Below are positions 62,020 through 64,000 of a DNA stretch of 64,000 bases, piece after piece; positions within the stretch are counted from its first letter, which is position 1; each line of letters starts with the position of its first letter. The DNA comes from Molanna angustata (lineage: Eukaryota > Arthropoda > Insecta > Trichoptera > Molannidae): the NCBI GenBank assembly GCA_963576475.1, contig OY754964.1, positions 8,471,986 through 8,535,985 on the forward strand. Direction: 5' to 3'. The notes below the pieces were generated by a model that was given only the letters and a program-made list of their open reading frames with translations, ran no database searches and was not told where the DNA came from. The position numbers were made by a program, and so were the translations under genes.

Positions 62020-62882
62020 GGCTTGTTTGACCTAAAAAGGCAATATTCAAAATGGGTCGAATATTCTTTTTTCATTGCAAATACGCAAACATTGGATTTT
62101 TTTCCCTTTCGGGAGTCAAATGATATTTTTATTGACAAACATTTTTTCAACATCTCAACCTGGTTCTTCTACAATATCCCAACTTCGTCTCTATTGAGAT
62201 GCTAAAAAAAAGTTTGTCAATAAAAATATCATTTGACTCCCGAAAGGGAAAAAAATCCAATGTTTGCGTATATGCAATTAAAAAAGAATATTCGATTTAC
62301 ATACACATTGGTACAAGTAGGTAAACAAGCCAAAAATGAAATAATATTTCTGGCGCAGTTCAGGGGTGACATCTGTGTGTGACACCGTCATCTCATTTAT
62401 AAGTACTGTTGCTTTCGTTTGTTTACAAATAAAAAAATAATTTCTCAATTTCTCAATAGATGGCGTTACAAAAATGTTTCTCCGTTACTCCATAGATGGC
62501 AATAGTAATAATGCATTATTTTCAGGTAAAATGTTACACACTATTCAAATATATAGAACTTTAAAAAAAATACATCGATAAGGGAACTCAATAAGAAGGC
62601 ATAATTGGTGAACGTTGCGCAAGCGCATAAAGTGATCACGTAAACCAGCCGATGACTGGTCGTATGCCCTGTAGGTGCCTCGAGTTCCTGGTTCTTCTAC
62701 AATATCCCAACTTCGTCTCTATTGAGATGTTGAAAAAATGTTCAAAATGGGTGCTGAAACTCATTGCTGATTTTTGCTAGATGTTAATTTGTCTGTTATA
62801 GTTTCATTTACCCGGCTCTAACAGGACACTCGAAAACGATAATAATAGACAAGATTAAAAGCACTATTCTATGCCACATTAA
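62020..62882 (-). repeat. TGAA-tailed family, copy 7, split by F4 element
   Basis: 62020-62057 (AAAAAGGCAATATTCAAAAT, GGGT) and 62741-62882 (ATGGGTGCTGAAACTCATTG, ACCCGGCTCTAACAGGACAC) are adjacent parts of one family member, as copy 2 at 7889-8174 shows. The 683 bp between them are F4. Confidence 0.65.
62046..62752 (+). mobile_element. F4 element copy e, 683 bp, with 12-bp target duplication
   Basis: TTCAAAATGGGT flanks it at 62046-62057 and 62741-62752. It begins CGAATATTCTTTTTTCATTG. 62058-62158 and 62194-62294 are inverted repeats of about 100 bp (GCAAACATTGGATTTTTTTC against the mirror at 62265), with a 35-base loop. The interior carries ATAGATGGCGTT and TTGCGCAAGCGCATAAAGTG. The loop sequence GGTTCTTCTACAATATCCCA recurs near the right end (62690). 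No coding frame is seen. The superfamily is undetermined. Confidence 0.75.
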
Positions 62883-63111
62883 AAGCAGTAGTCAATTGAA
62901 TTATATCAAGTTGATGTATAACGTATAAGTACCTTCATATTATTATGCATTCGTTCGTGCAGTATACGCCACCTTGCTGCCAAAATTCTAATCTAGATCA
63001 ATAAATAACTATGCATAATATAACAGTCATGGTAGAGTTGGATAACCAGAAGGCGATAGATGTCGAACCATCTAGATATATAAATCACAATCTTAAGTAA
63101 CAAGGAGCAGA

Positions 63112-63134
63112 CATTATTATTATTATTATTATTC
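63112..63134. repeat. (ATT)n microsatellite
   Basis: About seven ATT units, directly visible. Confidence 0.9.
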
Positions 63135-63579
63135 AAAGATTATAATGAACTGATGTTCTTTTGATACATTCCGTGCAGTGTAGTGCCCACCCGCACGGTT
63201 CTAGGACATTTCGGCGTAAACTTTTTTTCGAAAAAAAAAATCATAGTCTTGATTCCCTTCATCGTTGGTGTGACCAGTCACAGTCTATGACTAAACAGTT
63301 GTTCAATTATATAAAATACATACATACATACCATCACCGAACGCCACATTTTTTTATATGGTCGTGCCCTCCCTTTTTTGGGCGTCCCCGACATCTCATT
63401 CCATTCCTTTCTGAACTGTATATTTTCTTCGACAGGCGTTCTTCATTAAAAATGAAAAAATATTATTTAAAAATTACATAAAATATATTAGCAGTTATTA
63501 TAAAAAAAAATTGGAAGAGATTGCCTTATGCCATTCAGTCCGTCATCGTGCACTTATTGGTATATATGTAATATCTATA
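63135..63579. other. no feature recognised
   Basis: The 106-codon frame 63161-63481 lacks any recognised motif and its translation looks like random sequence. Confidence 0.3.
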
Positions 63580-63701
63580 GTTGTCGCCAAATAACTTGAA
63601 CTTTTAGCCGAGGAGGGGGGCGATTTGCACGTAAACAAACGAAGCAAAAAGACACAAATTTGCGCTCTGCGCAACCGGAAGCTCGTTCAAGATGTTTGGC
63701 G
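63580..63701. mobile_element. short MITE with inverted ends, copy 2
   Basis: TTGTCGCCAAATAACTTGAA on the left is inverse to GTTCAAGATGTTTGGCG on the right. The interior GGGCGATTTGCACGTAAAC is the inverted counterpart of copy 1 at 35505-35632. Confidence 0.65.
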
Positions 63702-63718
63702 TAAATTATACCACCTTC

Positions 63719-63775
63719 TATGTAGACCGCATTTTGTGTAGACCTCATTTTATGTAGACCTCATTTTATTTAACA
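63719..63775 (+). repeat. short tandem repeat, unit about 18 bp, three copies
   Basis: TATGTAGACCGCATTTTG, TGTAGACCTCATTTTA, TGTAGACCTCATTTTA. Directly visible. Confidence 0.75.
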
Positions 63776-64000
63776 AATATATACATTTTCTATATTCGTC
63801 GATTGTTCGTTTAGCACTATGGTACCGAGATTGTCGATATTCTAGAGGGCTTCGTTCTATGCATTTTTTGTCGCTCACATAGCGTTCTGTGAAGGGTTTG
63901 TTCTGTGAAGGGTAGAGTCCCCATATGCAGAGCGGGTGATGATGGAAGTATCTGAAGTATTTTACCATTTTTTTACCAAATACATTTACAAAATTTCATT
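63776..64000. other. no feature recognised
   Basis: Background to the window edge. Confidence 0.3.

Noticed and set aside
63161..63481. 106-codon frame as a gene
   Set aside because: Composition looks random (many His, Phe, Ser and Arg without pattern), and no domain is recognised.

Overview
This is AT-rich, intron-scale or intergenic DNA from an insect, most probably a moth or butterfly. The evidence is a BEL/Pao retrotransposon, several tRNA-headed SINEs, short TTAGG telomere-type runs, and repeats I remember as typical of Lepidoptera (an AACCGACTTCCAAAA element, the GGGTAGGCAGAGAGA motif, a Helitron ending in GCTAG). I recognise no host protein-coding gene. Almost everything that can be identified is a mobile element in some state of decay, and the only long open frames belong to retroelements.

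Layout. 1-4775 is the 3' part of a BEL/Pao LTR retrotransposon with an undamaged 1400-codon pol frame, a polypurine tract and its 3' LTR. From 4776 to about 50100 the sequence is old, AT-rich background carrying 3'-end fragments of many non-LTR retrotransposons (RTE-like, CR1/L2-like, Jockey/I-like C-termini), five tRNA-headed SINE families, a SINE-like family with a (TGAA)n tail, three kinds of foldback or MITE element (691 bp flanked by TTAA, 851 bp with 10-bp target duplications, and short CACGTG-centred hairpins), a Helitron carrying a nested element, a roughly 315-bp tandem array, and one tRNA-Lys(CUU)-like sequence.

50100-58600 is the most remarkable part. After a 200-base assembly gap there is a LINE 3' end, then a cluster of Penelope-like elements (PLEs) from three subfamilies (called A, B and C here) separated by five (TA)n arrays totalling about 1.5 kb. 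PLE-A has a complete-looking RT plus GIY-YIG frame on the minus strand, joined head to head with a 5'-truncated, nearly identical plus-strand copy. The terminal repeats carry a type I hammerhead-ribozyme-like fold. Its helix II covaries between subfamilies, and an AUG that opens a frame running into the RT lies at the junction of the ribozyme core and helix II. Self-cleavage would therefore cut the start codon off the message.

58600-64000 returns to background with LINE remnants, two SINEs, a 683-bp element inserted in another repeat with a 12-bp target duplication, and small MITEs. The genes here do not form a host pathway. They are autonomous parasites (BEL, PLE, LINEs) together with the non-autonomous elements (SINEs, MITEs) that presumably borrow such enzymes.
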